From the NCBI RefSeq assembly GCF_028464225.1, contig NZ_JAQPCN010000001.1:1488001-1552000 (forward strand): 64,000 nt of DNA. The letters are read 5' to 3'. The notes beneath the pieces were generated by a model, which saw only the letters and a program-made list of their open reading frames with translations, did not search any database and was not told where the DNA came from. Below are positions 45,596 to 55,733 of this stretch, in pieces; position 1 is the first letter of the stretch; each line of letters opens with the position of its first letter. The position numbers and the translations under genes are program-made. This DNA comes from Zeaxanthinibacter sp. PT1. Its GTDB lineage: Bacteria; Bacteroidota; Bacteroidia; Flavobacteriales; Flavobacteriaceae.

Positions 45596-46624
45596 TTACT
45601 TGATAAGGATGCTTTTATAGCGCTCCAGGTTTTTCAAGGCGATCCCCGTACCACGGACTACTGCACGTAGTGGGTCTTCTGCAATGTAAACCGGGAGGTC
45701 TGTCTTCTGGGATAGGCGCCTGTCCAGTCCCCGCAACATGGATCCGCCACCTGCCAGGTATATTCCCGTGTTGTAAATATCTGCCGCTAGTTCCGGGGGT
45801 GTCTGGGACAGGGTCTCCATAACAGCATCTTCTACCCGTAATATAGATTTGTCCAGGGCTTTCGCGATCTCACGAAAAGAAATTTGGACCTGCTTGGGTT
45901 TCCCGGTAAGTAAGTCTCGTCCCTGTACAGACATATCGTCCGGGGGTGATTGCAGATCCTCCGTAGCAGAACCGATCTGGATTTTAATATTCTCAGCTGT
46001 ACTTTCCCCCACGTATAAATTGTGCTGGGTACGCATATAATAGATGATATCGTTGGTGAAGACATCACCGGCGATCTTAACCGACTTGTCACAAACAATA
46101 CCTCCAAGAGCAATGACTGCAATTTCGGTAGTTCCCCCACCGATATCTACAATCATATTTCCTTTAGGTTGCATAATATCTAACCCTATCCCTATGGCGG
46201 CAGCCATAGGCTCGTGGATCAGGTATACTTCCTTTCCGTTCACTCTTTCTGCAGATTCTTTTACCGCACGCATCTCCACTTCGGTAATCCCGGAGGGAAT
46301 ACAAATCACCATCCTCAAAGCAGGAGGAAACCATTTCTTCTTTAAAGCCGGAATGTTTTTGATGAACATATTGATCATCTTTTCAGATGCATCAAAATCG
46401 GCAATCACACCATCCTTCAGTGGCCTGATGGTCTTAATGTTTTCATGGGTTTTACCCTGCATCATGTTGGCTTCCTTACCAACGGCAATAATTTTCCCGC
46501 TGATGCGATCGCGGGCAACAATAGAAGGGCTGTCCACAACAACCTTATCGGCATGTATGATCAGGGTGTTAGCCGTTCCGAGGTCTATGGCTATTTCCTC
46601 AGTTAAGAAATCGAAAAATCCCAT
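45596..46624 (-). CDS. mreB: Actin-like rod-shape protein MreB
   Basis: The 342-residue ATPase shows phosphate 1 EIAIDLGTANTLI, phosphate 2 MIVDIGGGTTEIAVIAL, and the adenosine motif LAGGGSMLRGLDRRL. It forms membrane-associated filaments that guide side-wall synthesis. It is the first gene of the mreBCD-mrdA-rodA operon and has a perfect -7 box upstream. Confidence 0.97.
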   Translation of the reverse strand: MGFFDFLTEEIAIDLGTANTLIIHADKVVVDSPSIVARDRISGKIIAVGKEANMMQGKTHENIKTIRPLKDGVIADFDASEKMINMFIKNIPALKKKWFPPALRMVICIPSGITEVEMRAVKESAERVNGKEVYLIHEPMAAAIGIGLDIMQPKGNMIVDIGGGTTEIAVIALGGIVCDKSVKIAGDVFTNDIIYYMRTQHNLYVGESTAENIKIQIGSATEDLQSPPDDMSVQGRDLLTGKPKQVQISFREIAKALDKSILRVEDAVMETLSQTPPELAADIYNTGIYLAGGGSMLRGLDRRLSQKTDLPVYIAEDPLRAVVRGTGIALKNLERYKSILIK

Positions 46625-46666
46625 TATAAATTAAGTTTGGTTTCAGTTCACGGGGTGCAATATCGT

Positions 46667-46674
46667 CAAATGTA
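46667..46674 (-). promoter_or_regulatory. Predicted promoter -7 box of the mreBCD-mrdA-rodA operon
   Basis: The minus strand reads TACATTTG, a full TAnnTTTG match, in the 56-base gap between purH and mreB and about 42 bases before the mreB ATG. No terminator is seen after purH, so read-through is also possible. Confidence 0.55.
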
Positions 46675-46680
46675 ATGAAA

Positions 46681-48213
46681 TTAATGTTTAAAATGACGTG
46701 TGCCTGTCATTACCATAGCAACACTATTTTCATTGCAATAATCGATGCTCAGCTGGTCTTTTATAGAGCCACCCGGTTGTATAACGCTACTAATACCACT
46801 TTTATGCGCAATCTCCACACAATCAGGGAATGGGAAGAATGCATCACTGGCCATGGCAGCACCCTGCAAGTCAAAATCGAACGATTTTGCTTTATGAATC
46901 GCCTGGTTCAATGCATCTACCCTGGAAGTCTGCCCGGTTCCACTGGCGCACAGTTGTTTGTTCTTAGCCAGGACTATGGTGTTAGACTTGGTATGCTTAC
47001 AGATGCGCGATGCAAACAACAGGTCTTCAATTTCCTGCTCACTAGGTTTCTTGTCCGTGGCGTAGTTGAGATCGGAGAGCTGGTCAGTCTTCGCATCCTT
47101 ATCCTGTACCAGTATTCCGTTGAGGCAACTCCTGAAAATGGTCCCCGGTAATTCTACCTGGTTCTGTACCAGTAGGATTCGGTTTTTCTTTCCTTTGAGA
47201 ATTTCAATAGCCTTATCCGAAAAAGAAGGGGCGATCACCACCTCGCAGAATAAAGAATGTATGAGTTCTGCCGTATGTTCGTCCAGCTCGGTATTAGCGA
47301 TCAAAATACCGCCAAAAGCCGATACCGGGTCTCCTGACAGTGCATCCTTGTATGCCTGGGCCAGGGTAGGGCGTGTAGCTACTCCGCAGGCATTGTTATG
47401 TTTCAGAATGGCGAAGGTAGGATCATCACCGCGGAATTCATTCATCAACTGCACAGCGGCATCAACATCTAACAAGTTGTTATAGGACAATTCCTTACCG
47501 TGTAGTTTGGTAAACATGGCATCAAAGTCTCCGTAAAAGAATCCTTTTTGATGCGGGTTCTCACCGTAGCGCAATACCTGGCCTTTGTCTTCGCTGATCT
47601 TCAGGGCTGTCTCATCCCCATCTTTGTTGAAGTAATTGAAAATTGCGGTATCATAATGTGAAGATACCTTAAAGGCTCGGGTCGCAAACTTTTTACGGTC
47701 CTCCATGGAGGTTTCCCCGTCTTTTTCGTTTAGGAGCTCAAGGAAATCCTGGTAATCTTCCATGGATGACAGGCAAACTACATCCTTGAAATTCTTCGCG
47801 GCCGCCCTGATAAGGGAAATTCCGCCAATGTCTATCTTTTCGATAATATCTTGTTCAGAAGCTCCGCTTGCCACGGTCTTCTCAAACGGGTAAAGATCTA
47901 CGATTACGATATCGATCTGTGGAATCTCGAATTCCTGGAGCTGGGCTACGTCACTTTCGTTATCCTGTCGATTTAAAATACCCCCAAACACTTTTGGATG
48001 CAGCGTCTTTACGCGTCCCCCGAGAATAGAAGGATAACTGGTTACATCTTCTACAGCCGTCACCGGGATCCCAAGGTCCTTGATAAATTTTTCTGTACCC
48101 CCTGTAGAGTAGAGTTGTACGCCGAGAGCGTTGAGTTTTTTGACAATTGGTTCCAGCCCTTCTTTGTGAAAAACGGAGATCAGTGCGGATTTGGCCTTTT
48201 TTATAGTGCTCAT
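46681..48213 (-). CDS. purH: Bifunctional AICAR transformylase/IMP cyclohydrolase
   Basis: The 510-residue enzyme has an N-terminal MGS-like IMP cyclohydrolase domain (about 1-140, LISVFHKEGLEPIVKKL, STGGTEKFI) and a C-terminal AICAR transformylase domain with LRYGENPHQKGFFY, LSYNNLLDVDAA and the catalytic KHNNACGVA. It carries out the last two steps of purine synthesis to IMP. It is monocistronic, with its own -7 box. Confidence 0.96.
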   Translation of the reverse strand: MSTIKKAKSALISVFHKEGLEPIVKKLNALGVQLYSTGGTEKFIKDLGIPVTAVEDVTSYPSILGGRVKTLHPKVFGGILNRQDNESDVAQLQEFEIPQIDIVIVDLYPFEKTVASGASEQDIIEKIDIGGISLIRAAAKNFKDVVCLSSMEDYQDFLELLNEKDGETSMEDRKKFATRAFKVSSHYDTAIFNYFNKDGDETALKISEDKGQVLRYGENPHQKGFFYGDFDAMFTKLHGKELSYNNLLDVDAAVQLMNEFRGDDPTFAILKHNNACGVATRPTLAQAYKDALSGDPVSAFGGILIANTELDEHTAELIHSLFCEVVIAPSFSDKAIEILKGKKNRILLVQNQVELPGTIFRSCLNGILVQDKDAKTDQLSDLNYATDKKPSEQEIEDLLFASRICKHTKSNTIVLAKNKQLCASGTGQTSRVDALNQAIHKAKSFDFDLQGAAMASDAFFPFPDCVEIAHKSGISSVIQPGGSIKDQLSIDYCNENSVAMVMTGTRHFKH

Positions 48214-48246
48214 TTTTATCTGCTTAGCGTTAGATGTTCAGGCAGA

Positions 48247-48254
48247 CAAAAGTA
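48247..48254 (-). promoter_or_regulatory. Predicted promoter -7 box of purH
   Basis: The minus strand reads TACTTTTG, a full TAnnTTTG match, 33 bases upstream of the purH ATG. No PurR-type operator or purine riboswitch fold was recognised between it and the gene. Confidence 0.55.
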
Positions 48255-48305
48255 CTTTATTTATATAAAAAGGGGAGCTTCCTTTATCAACAAAACACGA
48301 AAGTT

Positions 48306-48758
48306 TTAAAGAATATTGGATACTTCCTTATTTATAAATTCCAGGAAACGCTCATCCTCGTCCGTGAAAGGATCCGGTACGTTAGAGTCTATATCTATTT
48401 GACCAATGTTCTTTCCATCGAGGAAGAGAGGTACCACGATTTCGGATTTTACAGTAAGGCTACAGGCGATGTAATTATCCTGGGCACTCACATCGGGCAC
48501 TACGAAATTCTGGTTGCTTACAGCGACTTGTCCACAAATGCCTTTTCCGAACGGGATCACTGTATGGTCCGTAGGGGTTCCGGCATAGGCTCCCAGTTTT
48601 AACTGTTCCTTTTCTCCGTCCCTGAAATAGAAGCCTACCCAGTCGTAATGAGGGACAGTCTCCTTGAGAAGATCGCAGATGGCTTGCATGCGTTCTTCGG
48701 CCGATTTTTCTTCCTGTGATATAATGCCTTTAATGGCGGGGCGCAATGCGTTGAACAT
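48306..48758 (-). CDS. GAF-domain protein, free-methionine-(R)-sulfoxide reductase homologue
   Basis: I start at the ATG at 48758 (150 residues), because a perfect -7 box (48773-48780) lies inside the longer frame just upstream. The whole protein is one GAF domain with WVGFYF, IPFGKGICGQVA and IACSLTVKSEIVVPL. The spacing of 24 between the two cysteines (GICG and IACS) matches C94 and C118 of E. coli fRMsr, the second being catalytic. The family's first Cys (C84, in an ACxxIPFG context) is His here (DHTVIPFG). It may reduce free methionine sulfoxide with altered thiol chemistry. Confidence 0.78.
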   Translation of the reverse strand: MFNALRPAIKGIISQEEKSAEERMQAICDLLKETVPHYDWVGFYFRDGEKEQLKLGAYAGTPTDHTVIPFGKGICGQVAVSNQNFVVPDVSAQDNYIACSLTVKSEIVVPLFLDGKNIGQIDIDSNVPDPFTDEDERFLEFINKEVSNIL

Positions 48759-48772
48759 GGCTTCTTTTTTTG

Positions 48773-48780
48773 CAAAATTA
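48773..48780 (-). promoter_or_regulatory. Predicted promoter -7 box of the GAF/fRMsr-like gene
   Basis: The minus strand reads TAATTTTGC, a full TAnnTTTG match, 14 bases before the ATG at 48758. It decides that start. Confidence 0.6.
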
Positions 48781-48818
48781 GTTAATAAAGTGGCTCTGGC
48801 CACCAAGGATTTAAAAAC

Positions 48819-48855
48819 AAAAAACCGTCCCGGGCTATCCCAAGGACGGTTTTTG
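48819..48855 (-). terminator. Terminator of the groESL operon
   Basis: The stem AAAAACCGTCC / GGACGGTTTTT has a 13-base loop that can pair partly (TTGGGATAGCCCGG). On the minus strand a T-rich run follows. It starts about 27 bases after the groL stop. Confidence 0.85.
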
Positions 48856-48881
48856 AACCATTGCCGTATGGGCGGTTGATC

Positions 48882-50811
<1,930 letters not shown>

Positions 50812-50856
50812 CTTATTTTAGTTTTTAATATTTAGTTTAAAATTCCGTTTTCAATA

Positions 50857-50872
50857 GGCAGAAATTGTGCCA
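50857..50872 (-). promoter_or_regulatory. Candidate sigma-54 (-24/-12) promoter of groESL
   Basis: The minus strand reads TGGCACAATTTCTGCC. The GG and GC dinucleotides are 12 bases apart, exactly as in the sigma-54 consensus TGGCAC-N5-TTGC, with one mismatch (CTGC for TTGC). A start about 12 bases after the GC would give a leader of roughly 35 bases. No TAnnTTTG box is seen in this region. An enhancer-binding activator for sigma-54 is encoded 2 kb upstream. Confidence 0.6.
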
Positions 50873-50901
50873 CTGCCGAAAAACTGACAATATGTGAAAC
50901 A

Positions 50902-50935
50902 AAAAATGCCAGCTTGTCATTGTGCTGGCATTTAT
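50902..50935 (-). terminator. Terminator after secG
   Basis: The stem AAATGCCAGC / GCTGGCATTT with a 10-base loop is followed on the minus strand by a T-run (TTTTTTG). It closes the miaB-to-secG operon and separates it from groESL. Confidence 0.88.
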
Positions 50936-50958
50936 TTGTACTTTATAACTTTAAGCGT

Positions 50959-51315
50959 TTACTGCTGATCTGGATCGGCAGGAGTTTGCTGAGTTTCCGG
51001 GAGTGTTTCCGGTACTTCTTCAGGAATAGTTGTTTCAATGTCATCTCCCTGCAGTAATCGTGAATCCGATTCACCGAAGTTTTCTTTAAGGGCTACATTG
51101 GATAAAAGGATCAAAACGATCAATAAGGTTGCCAATGTCCAGGTGCTCTTGTCTAAAAAGTCCCCGGTTTTCTTAACGCCACCAACTACCTGGCTGCCTC
51201 CACCTCCGAATGAAGATGATAATCCGCCGCCTTTAGGGTTTTGTACCATGACCACGAGAACAAGCAAAAAGCATACTACGATGATCAGCACCAGGAAAAT
51301 AGAAAATGTACTCAT
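50959..51315 (-). CDS. secG: Protein translocase subunit SecG
   Basis: The 118-residue protein has two membrane helices (about 3-23 and 55-75) flanking the conserved VMVQNPKGGGLSSSFGG, the SecG signature. A C-terminal extension of about 40 residues is acidic and Pro/Glu/Thr-rich (TTIPEEVPETLPETQQTP), a feature of Bacteroidota SecG. It assists SecYE in protein export. It is the last gene of the operon. Confidence 0.93.
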   Translation of the reverse strand: MSTFSIFLVLIIVVCFLLVLVVMVQNPKGGGLSSSFGGGGSQVVGGVKKTGDFLDKSTWTLATLLIVLILLSNVALKENFGESDSRLLQGDDIETTIPEEVPETLPETQQTPADPDQQ

Positions 51316-51318
51316 TTC

Positions 51319-52248
51319 TTAATTGTCTTTTTGTAATTTTTTCACCGCTTTTATGCGGTCCGCAAAGAAACTACTTTTTTCCGGATATTTCAAACTTAAA
51401 ATCTTATACGCCTGGATGGCATTTTTATACTTCCCCTGCTCCAGGTATACTTTGGCTAGCGTCTCTGTCATAAGCTCCGTTTTATCGAGCTTCGTCGATG
51501 CTTTGATGTCTACTTTGGGCTGAGATTCCTGTTGCCTGTCTATCTTCGGATTGTTCTTTATAAACTTATCTATCAATTCAAACTTCTCCTCTTTAGTGAG
51601 TGTTTCTTCTTCAGAGATAGTATCAGTGGTGTTTTCTATAACTTCTTCTTCTTCTTCTTCTTCCGCAGTAGGTGTTTCTTTTTTCAGGGAGGTGAGCTGC
51701 AGCCACTCTCCAAAGGAATATTTCTCTTTCTTGGTAAACGGAATAGGCTGTCCCAATTGCAGCTCTTCCGCAGCTTTCTTTTTTGCTTCTTCAAGAGATT
51801 TGTCAACTTCCGGATCTAAGGATTTAAATAAGGAAGGATCCAGGATATTATCCGCATCCTTAATGGAGCGGGGAAGGGGTTCATCTGTAGAAGCTTCAAT
51901 CATTTCCTGGGTAGTACCCGGTTCTGCTAATACCTCTTCAGCGTCTACCTCTTTTTCGACCAGCGGTAATTTTTTACCCGATATGGTATCCGCAATGGTA
52001 TTCTGCAGGAAATCTTTTGAGGTGATCAGGTCAAACAACACATCCCGGTCAGCCGTGTAGGCAGCAGTGATCTTAAGGGCGTTGTTGTACTTAAAACTGT
52101 TCAGGTTCCGTAAGCCTTTCAAATGTACGGCCCGGGCTGCCTGGAAATAGGGGTATTCCTCCAATACATCTTCCAGTTGCTTGGTCTGAACCGGCGAGAC
52201 CAGGCTTTCAGGGTTTTGTAATAAATATGTGAAGTCGGATACGTTCAT
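51319..52248 (-). CDS. TPR-like protein with acidic low-complexity centre, between lptE and secG
   Basis: The ATG at 52248 (309 residues, MNVSDFTYLLQNP) is preferred over a TTG at 52263 that would overlap lptE. An N-terminal helical part (to about 100) is followed by a charged low-complexity region with a run of seven Glu encoded by GAA/GAG triplets, and a C-terminal TPR-like helix pair (ETLAKVYLEQGKYKNAIQAYKILSLKYPEKS). There is no signal peptide. I do not recognise a named family. Its context suggests a role in envelope traffic or in the sigma-54 response (inference). Confidence 0.7.
   Translation of the reverse strand: MNVSDFTYLLQNPESLVSPVQTKQLEDVLEEYPYFQAARAVHLKGLRNLNSFKYNNALKITAAYTADRDVLFDLITSKDFLQNTIADTISGKKLPLVEKEVDAEEVLAEPGTTQEMIEASTDEPLPRSIKDADNILDPSLFKSLDPEVDKSLEEAKKKAAEELQLGQPIPFTKKEKYSFGEWLQLTSLKKETPTAEEEEEEEVIENTTDTISEEETLTKEEKFELIDKFIKNNPKIDRQQESQPKVDIKASTKLDKTELMTETLAKVYLEQGKYKNAIQAYKILSLKYPEKSSFFADRIKAVKKLQKDN
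51640..51662. repeat. TTC/GAA triplet microsatellite inside the TPR-like gene
   Basis: About seven consecutive TTC triplets on the plus strand encode the poly-Glu run. Slippage would change the number of Glu residues without shifting the frame. Confidence 0.8.
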
Positions 52249-52256
52249 ATCATTTT

Positions 52257-52787
52257 TTACCAATCGGCCAGGGCTGCCTGGAAAATGTCCTGGTTTATTC
52301 GTTCAAATATTACCTGGTGCGCTTCATCTCTTACCGCAGACAACTGCGATGCTGCATCGTAATCATAGAAATGGGAGAACCTGCGTTCAAAGTCGGCATC
52401 TTCTTTAGTATTGTTGAAGAAGCGGACATTTACACTTATAGACAGCCGGTTCTGTGCAGCAGTCTGCTGGGCAGTCGCACTCATGGGGGTAACGCGGTAT
52501 TCTACAATCTCACCTTCAAACAACAGGTCCCCGTTGGCTGATACCAGGTCCAGGCTGGTCTGGTTCAGGATAAGATCCTGCAGGGCCAGGGTAAACTCGC
52601 GGTCCAGCCCCGGATCAAAAGTAGATCCCGGTGATTGGGACGCATAGTTCTGGAAATAATTTACTTGGAAGGTCTGGGCAGTTCCTACATCCCCGCCTGT
52701 AAAATTATAAGCCCCACAACCGAATATACTTAAAGTGCAGGTGAAAAGTAAAAATCTTATAAATCTATTCTTCAATATTGTTGGCAT
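52257..52787 (-). CDS. lptE: LPS-assembly lipoprotein LptE
   Basis: The 176-residue lipoprotein has its lipobox in TLSIFGCGAYNFTGG; the CGxYxFxG start is the hallmark of Bacteroidota LptE. It then shows EFTLALQDLILNQTSLDLV and SANGDLLFEGEIVEYRV, as in the family. LptE plugs the LptD barrel that inserts LPS into the outer membrane. It follows the sigma-54 activator after 27 bases. Confidence 0.88.
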   Translation of the reverse strand: MPTILKNRFIRFLLFTCTLSIFGCGAYNFTGGDVGTAQTFQVNYFQNYASQSPGSTFDPGLDREFTLALQDLILNQTSLDLVSANGDLLFEGEIVEYRVTPMSATAQQTAAQNRLSISVNVRFFNNTKEDADFERRFSHFYDYDAASQLSAVRDEAHQVIFERINQDIFQAALADW

Positions 52788-52814
52788 GGGCGGTCTTATA
52801 CTGTTATTAACAGA

Positions 52815-54077
52815 TCAGAGATCGTACTGTTTAATCTTGCGGTAAAGAGTCCGCTCAGAGATTCCTAGTTCAGAAGCTGCTGCCTTGCGTTTACCGCGGT
52901 TCCGTTCCAGGGATTTCTTGATGAGCTCAATCTCTTTTTCCTGTAAAGATAGGGTTTCTTCTTCTTCAATTTCTTCGGCAAAATGATACTTGTCCTCCAG
53001 GCTTGGTTCTGCCGGCCGCTCTCTTCTCAAAGGTGCAGAAGGCAAAACTTCCAAGGCAGTACTCTCTTCTTCAACAGCCTCGTCAGCATCTCCGTAAATC
53101 TTGCGGATCAGGTTCTGATTCTCCTCCTGTACCTTGTCAGAGTCGTTGTTCTTGAGCAGTTCCAGGGTAAGCTTTTTAAGGTCGTTGAGGTCGCCCTTCA
53201 TATCAAATAGCACCTTGTAGAGTATTTCTCTCTCGTTGCTGAAATCTCCTTCTTTGGATTTAGGGCCTACCACAGCCGGCAGGTTAGAATCGCCTGCGTT
53301 GGGGAGGTAACTATTCAGACAGGAAAGACTTATCTCTCTGCTCTCTTCCAGTACAGAAATCTGTTCCGCAACGTTGCGCAACTGCCTGATGTTTCCCGGC
53401 CAGCGATATTTCAGCAGTAATTGTACCGCGTCATCCTCCAGTCTTATCGTAGGCATCTTGTATTTCTGAGCGAAGTCTGATGCAAATTTCCGGAAGAGCA
53501 GGTGTATGTCTGCCTGTCGTTGTCGTAGCGGGGGTATGTTTATTTCCACAGTACTGAGCCTGTAATAAAGATCTTCCCTGAATTTACCTTTTTTTATCGC
53601 TTCCAGCATATTGATATTGGTAGCCGCAACAATACGCACATTTGTTTTCTGTACCTGTGAAGACCCTACTTTCAGGAACTCACCGTTTTCCAGGACCCTT
53701 AATAAACGAACCTGTGTAGTTAGCGGCAGTTCGCCTACCTCGTCCAGGAAGATGGTGCCGCCGTCAGCCACTTCAAAATAACCATTCCTGGTTTGAGTAG
53801 CTCCTGTGAATGCCCCTTTTTCGTGTCCAAAAAGTTCACTGTCTATAGTGCCTTCAGGAATGGCGCCACAGTTGACCGCGATATACTTTGCATGTTTCCT
53901 GTGTGACAAGGAGTGGATGATCTTGGGAATGGACTCTTTACCCACGCCGCTTTCCCCGGTGACCAGCACCGATATGTCTGTAGGGGCCACCTGAATAGCT
54001 TTTTCCAGGGCACGATTCAGCTTTACATCGTTCCCGATGATCTCAAATCGTTGTTTGATGGCCTGTATAGATTCCAT
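52815..54077 (-). CDS. Sigma-54-dependent transcriptional activator lacking a sensor domain
   Basis: The 420-residue protein begins directly with the AAA+ domain: Walker A GESGVGKE at 41-48, the sigma-54-contacting GAFTGA at 88-93, Walker B GTIFLDEVGE near 106-115 and the R-finger region FREDLYYRLS. A long acidic linker (about 290-375) leads to a Fis-type helix-turn-helix at the end (KRKAAASELGISERTLYRKIKQ). With no receiver, GAF or PAS domain it resembles PspF-type regulators, which are controlled by a partner protein. Its operon partners are LPS-assembly and secretion genes, suggesting an envelope-stress link (inference). Confidence 0.92.
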   Translation of the reverse strand: MESIQAIKQRFEIIGNDVKLNRALEKAIQVAPTDISVLVTGESGVGKESIPKIIHSLSHRKHAKYIAVNCGAIPEGTIDSELFGHEKGAFTGATQTRNGYFEVADGGTIFLDEVGELPLTTQVRLLRVLENGEFLKVGSSQVQKTNVRIVAATNINMLEAIKKGKFREDLYYRLSTVEINIPPLRQRQADIHLLFRKFASDFAQKYKMPTIRLEDDAVQLLLKYRWPGNIRQLRNVAEQISVLEESREISLSCLNSYLPNAGDSNLPAVVGPKSKEGDFSNEREILYKVLFDMKGDLNDLKKLTLELLKNNDSDKVQEENQNLIRKIYGDADEAVEEESTALEVLPSAPLRRERPAEPSLEDKYHFAEEIEEEETLSLQEKEIELIKKSLERNRGKRKAAASELGISERTLYRKIKQYDL

Positions 54078-54138
54078 ATCTCTTTTACTTATGTAATTGA
54101 CCCCAGTAGGACTGTGACAGGGATCCGAATAATTTAAA

Positions 54139-55578
54139 CTAAGAGGATAGTCCTACCGCTGTACCCAAGAGGGTGGCGGAAGTGCAGTCCTGAATCTCCA
54201 CCATGACAAAATCCCCCACTTGGTAGGATTCCTTGGGGAAGACAACAACAGTATTCTGTGAATTGCGGCCCATCCAGTGTTCGTCGGATTTTTTGGAAAC
54301 CCCTTCTATCAGTACTTCTTCGGTCTTTCCAAGGTGCTGGCGTGTACGGTAATGACTGTGGTTTAATTGCAGTTCAATAACCTCTTGCAGCCTCCTTTTT
54401 TTGATGGCCTCCGGGATGTCATCCTCCAATTTCCTGGCGGCCATGGTACCCGGTCTTTCCGAGTAGGCGAACATAAAGCCGAAATCGTATTTCACATATT
54501 CCATGAGGCTGAGGGTGTCCCGGTGATCTTCTTCGGTCTCAGTTGGGAAGCCGGTGATCATATCCATACTGATCGCACAATCCGGGATCAGTTTCCGGAT
54601 GTTATCGATCATCGTAAAATACTCCTCCCTCGTATGTTGCCTGTTCATGGCTTTAAGGATACGATTACTACCGCTCTGAACTGGTAAGTGTATATAGTTG
54701 CATATGTTCTTGTAGCGCGCCATGGTCTCTATGACATCCATGGTCATGTCCTGAGGGTTAGAGGTGGAAAAACGAATGCGCATACCCGGCTGGGCTTCTG
54801 CAACAAGTTGCAGGAGGCTGGCAAAATTTACAGCGGTAGCTTTCTGCATTTCGGTGGCACGATCAAAGTCTTTTTTAAGACCACCGCCGTACCAGAGGTA
54901 ACTGTCTACATTCTGTCCTAGTAGGGTGATCTCCTTGAACCCCTGTTCCCATAATTCGTTTACCTCTTTGAGAATGGATTGGGGATCCCTGCTCCTTTCC
55001 CGCCCCCTGGTGAATGGGACAACGCAGAAAGTACACATATTATCGCAGCCCCGGGTGATCGATACAAATGCTGTTACACCATTGGTGTTGAGGCGAACCG
55101 GGGCCACATCACCATAGGTCTCTTCTTTAGACAGTATAACATTTACGGCGTTACGGCCCTCGTCTATTTCGGCGATCAGGTTGGGCAGATCCTTATATGC
55201 ATCCGGGCCAACAACCATATCGACAATCTTTTCCTCTTCAAGGAATTTACTCTTAAGGCGTTCTGCCATACAGCCAAGGACGCCTACCTTCATATGGGGT
55301 CTCCCTTTTTTTACCGCGTTAAATTTCTCCAACCGCTTCCTGACCGTGGTCTCTGCTTTTTCTCGTATAGAGCAGGTGTTGACCAGGACAAGATCAGCGT
55401 CTTCCAGGTTAGTGGTGGTGTCAAAACCTTCCTTAGAGAGGATGGAAGCGACAATTTCACTATCCGAGAAATTCATCTGGCAGCCATAACTTTCAATGTA
55501 AAGTTTACGGGAGTTGCCTTCCTTCTTGTCCAGGACTAATGTACTGCCCTGTTGCGATTCGTTAATTTCTTTCTCCAT
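54139..55578 (-). CDS. miaB: tRNA-2-methylthio-N6-dimethylallyladenosine synthase
   Basis: I start at the ATG at 55578 (479 residues, [10 protein letters not shown]), because a full TTG/TATCTTTG promoter lies inside the longer frame. The UPF0004 domain has [19 protein letters not shown] and GCMAERLK, providing the second 4Fe-4S cluster. The radical SAM motif is [23 protein letters not shown] (CxxxCxxC), and a TRAM domain ends the protein. It methylthiolates A37 of tRNAs that read U-starting codons. It is the first gene of the operon with the sigma-54 activator, lptE and secG. Confidence 0.96.
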   Translation of the reverse strand: MEKEINESQQGSTLVLDKKEGNSRKLYIESYGCQMNFSDSEIVASILSKEGFDTTTNLEDADLVLVNTCSIREKAETTVRKRLEKFNAVKKGRPHMKVGVLGCMAERLKSKFLEEEKIVDMVVGPDAYKDLPNLIAEIDEGRNAVNVILSKEETYGDVAPVRLNTNGVTAFVSITRGCDNMCTFCVVPFTRGRERSRDPQSILKEVNELWEQGFKEITLLGQNVDSYLWYGGGLKKDFDRATEMQKATAVNFASLLQLVAEAQPGMRIRFSTSNPQDMTMDVIETMARYKNICNYIHLPVQSGSNRILKAMNRQHTREEYFTMIDNIRKLIPDCAISMDMITGFPTETEEDHRDTLSLMEYVKYDFGFMFAYSERPGTMAARKLEDDIPEAIKKRRLQEVIELQLNHSHYRTRQHLGKTEEVLIEGVSKKSDEHWMGRNSQNTVVVFPKESYQVGDFVMVEIQDCTSATLLGTAVGLSS

Positions 55579-55614
55579 TACAACCGTAGATCTTCGTAAA
55601 TTTCTTTGCGATGG

Positions 55615-55646
55615 CAAAGATAGGATTAAATCCCTGTTTATGACAA
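55615..55646 (-). promoter_or_regulatory. Sigma-A promoter of the miaB-to-secG operon
   Basis: On the minus strand TTG (55644-55646) is followed after 21 bases by TATCTTTG (55615-55622), a full Bacteroidota -33/-7 pair and the best in the window. It lies 36 bases before the miaB ATG at 55578. Confidence 0.72.
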
Positions 55647-55733
55647 TATGACAGTCAATATATTTAGGTTTTTCGCGCAACAAAGCAGGCCATATTGCAT
55701 CTGTCCGAATACAAACCAAATTTTAAATAACCG

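Noticed and set aside
50812-50958. CIRCE operator for HrcA upstream of groES
   Set aside because: No TTAGCACTC-N9-GAGTGCTAA or close variant is present.
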